NCBI RefSeq assembly: GCF_020382885.2
Contig: NC_058504.1
Coordinates: 5,074,519 to 5,138,518 of the forward strand
DNA length: 64,000 nucleotides
DNA from: Scatophagus argus
Lineage: Eukaryota; Chordata; Actinopteri; Scatophagidae
Reading direction: 5' to 3'
Part shown: one piece after another, positions 61,191 to 64,000 of the stretch
Layout: the number at the start of each line of letters is the position of its first letter
Position numbering within the stretch: the first letter of the stretch is position 1
Translations under genes and position numbers: made by a program
Notes under the pieces: model-generated
What the model was told of the DNA's origin: nothing
Database searches by the model: none
The model's input: the letters and a program-made list of their open reading frames with translations, nothing else

Positions 61191-64000
61191 ATAATTGTGA
61201 ATGGCTTTGCTCATGCTTTTTATATATAGAGAGACGTGCATGGATGAAATATGATTTGTGTTTGAGTTTCATTGTTGTTTGTGTGATTTTCGTCTCTCAT
61301 GGGTTTCCCCCTACAGAAAGATGTAACTGGTGGTTGGGGTTGTGCACTTAATTGCCAGTTTATTAGCTCCACTTACCTTAAACACATGCAATGTGAATCA
61401 GCTGTCCTGCTGTGAAGGTTAAAATGTTTGTTTTTGTTGAAACTTTTTTGAAAGCTGTGGATTCTTAAACTGACGGGTGTTTCCATTATTATTTTTTCCA
61501 CCTTATTGATAAGAACAGGCTAAATAACAGAAGCGTCTCTCTGTATAACAATTCAACAGCTGCACAAACTACCAGCCTCCAAAAAGGCCACAGAGTTGAA
61601 TCAATACGTCTCTAAAACGTTTTCGGCAAAACGGAGCATCCCCCATCCCATCTCTCAGCCCTTACAATCGTCGTGAAGATCGGGCTTATTGCAGGACTCT
61701 TGTACTGGGTTGTATTGATTTGTAAGAGTTTCCCCACTGCTGGACTAATAGAGGCCCATCCAAACACTTTCAGTAGTTAATTATTGTCACTCAGCTCTTT
61801 CCCCTGAGTGCAGAGCCATGGGAATGTGACTGCCAACTCTGATGGGGTCAGAGCCTTGATGGCAACTTTGTATTCACATAAATAAATCTGTTTGACCTGA
61901 GCTGGCTGACTGAACTGCACTTATGCTCTTGCACCTTTCCACTCTTGCTCTTCTTTTTCCTCCCTTGTTACCTAACTGCGCTTCCTAAAATACTCAGCTT
62001 TTAGATTTCACTGTAGCATCATCGGTTTCCCACGGGTCTCTGAGTGTAATTCTGCTGTAGGACTGAAGATGTGACCTCTCACCTGCCTATCTAAACGCAT
62101 CATCTTAAAGTCTCCCAGTGGAGCATCTGTCGCTGAGGCCAGCTGTGCTATCAGCTGGGATTTCATCATCCCAGTTCATGTTGTTGAAGAGTATGAGTTC
62201 TATATTTAGCCTGTATTTGTGTCTACATATGTGCTTATCTGCATGTGTGTTGTGATTTGTGAGTTGTGGCTCTTGTTTCCATAATATATTTTGTGCTTAA
62301 ATCTGTTAGTCTATCAAGAAAATCTACAAACAAAACACATCACACATAAAGGTCATGATAGGAAAAAAATCTCATATTAAAAATTATGAAAAGTGTATTT
62401 TTACAAAATAACCTTAACTTGAGGTATATTTACAAGCCTTCAGTGGAGTTTTCCATGTGGTTTATTTGATTTTTTATATATTTTAAAATTGTTTTTAAAT
62501 ACTATCCAACAATACAGTCGAACAGGTTGTGCGGACCTTTCAACCACAGCTGCTGGACTGCTGATAAAAGCAGTGGAGAATGTGCTGATAAACCGAAGCA
62601 CTTAGCTGAGTACAACAGCGTTTGAAACTGAAACATGCTTCAGCAAAAAGCATGAAGGTTCATGTAGCACAATCAAAGAAGCTGAGTTTGTGTTGTGAGC
62701 TGCCACTCTAGCTCAGAGTTCTCACAGAAGAGCAGAGATACCACTTACAGTAATCTCATTAGATAGCCCACAAGCATGAAATGACCTCTTCACCGTGCTG
62801 TAAATGACATATGTTTGTACGTGTATAAATGCGGTTAAATGCATGAAACCCCTTAACTGAATGTGTTCTTTTCCTCTAAGGAAAAAGAGCTGTTTTCCCG
62901 TGATCACCGCCGTGTGCAGTCATACATCAATATGACTCGTATTCCCTCATCATATCAGCGCCTCTGTGCAGTCAGCACTTCTGAGCTACATAACACCTTG
63001 TTCCTGCTCTTTTGCTTTGCGTGCAGAAAATACTCGGGGTCCTCGAGGCAAAGACACATCTGTCTTGAAAAAGTTTTAACACGTTTCATAGGCCATCTGG
63101 CGCACTAAGGTGCTCATGCTATGACAGATTAAGTTGTACTTTTATGAATGCCTGAGCCACAGTGAAAGCACATGTGCTGAAATAATTAACAGATACTGAC
63201 AGCAAGGCCACAGAAGCTGTTTTAAGTTGATTATCAAATGCTTCTTATTTCCTTGTTGCAGCTTCTCAAATGTGGAATTTGTTCTGTTTTCTATTATTAT
63301 GTTGTACACACATTTGGGTTTCTGGGCTGTTAATTGGACGAAAGAATCAATTTAGAGATAAATGTCCATATGGGCTTTAAAGAGGCAACTTGTAAAATAT
63401 GGAATTCAAAGTTAGCTCTAAAAATATAGACTGAAAAATATTCAAATATTTAATATTTTAATATTTATAATATTTAAAATTACACACATACATTTAATAT
63501 TAAATATTTCTATAAAATATATCTAGAAATATTCAAGAGAACAACCCATCATCTGTAACCTACAACTCTCTGGTTCTGATGTTTCACTGAGTGATGGTCA
63601 GTGTAGTTTCATTATCAGTTAAGTATTTGTGGGAACATACATTAAACGTGAGTGGAGGTGTGAGCTCTATACTCACCAGCATACTGCCATCTAGTGGTCT
63701 CAGGATGACTTTCATCCTAGTATATCTATTTTGCACTCAAAATATCTGATCTCAGCCAAACAAATTGGATTCATAATGTATGGCTTACATTACACACTGT
63801 TTATATCATATCTGAGGCCGGGGACGAATGCTCGCAGTAAATCTATTCTGTAATATCTCCCAGCCCTCTGTGTGACATTGGCAATAAGATGGAGAATTGG
63901 TGTTATGATGTATGAGTGGCCAAGGTGAATGTATTGTTTTAACCAAAAGGGCACCAGCTGCAGTCACAGAGTTGTGGCGTGGAAAGTGGAAATGTCACCT
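61191..64000. other. intergenic to right edge
   Basis: No gene recognised. A very AT-rich, self-complementary stretch of aatattt/aaatatt words spans about 63415-63530. Confidence 0.5.

Overview
The window is a piece of a vertebrate, almost certainly teleost, nuclear genome. It has spliced genes with GT-AG introns, many CA/GT microsatellites, tRNA-derived SINEs, L2-like LINE remnants, Tc1/mariner and hAT fossils, and four genes whose exons read as clear orthologues of vertebrate proteins. Exon limits were placed by eye from splice consensus, reading phase and remembered human protein sequence. No alignment program was run.

Layout, left to right. (1) 391-5540, plus strand: the last four coding exons and the 3' UTR of gpm6a, a neuronal tetraspan glycoprotein of the proteolipid (PLP) family; its 5' half lies off the left edge. 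(2) 6903-13675, plus: a complete four-exon lrit3, a leucine-rich-repeat/Ig/FN3 membrane protein of the retinal ON-bipolar synapse, 641 codons. (3) 17579-34081, plus: a complete 22-exon egf (pro-epidermal growth factor), 1124 codons, with YWTD propeller repeats, EGF modules, the six-cysteine growth factor at residues 909-945, a membrane span and a tail. (4) 43519-57613, minus: a complete four-exon elovl6, the ER elongase of C12-C16 fatty acids, 269 codons. Its roughly 11 kb first intron and a GC-rich 5' end run to about 57.8 kb. (5) 57.8-64 kb: intergenic, with a SINE and a dead L2-clade LINE reverse transcriptase.

The order lrit3-egf-elovl6, with elovl6 facing egf tail to tail, is the order I remember on human 4q25. 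gpm6a, which is far away on human 4q34, abuts the block here. The four genes do not form a pathway; they are neighbours by descent.

No new multi-gene system was seen. The points most worth a second look are: a 348-bp tandem duplication at 38.6-39.4 kb, each copy carrying a TATA-like box and a splice donor on the minus strand; an egf ectodomain apparently lacking two calcium-binding EGF repeats and the C-terminal Arg cleavage site of the human hormone; two alternative in-frame splice pairings at the egf exon 1/2 junction; a hAT fossil with nearly intact 8-bp target duplications; and a Tc1 fossil with a LINE tail nested inside it.
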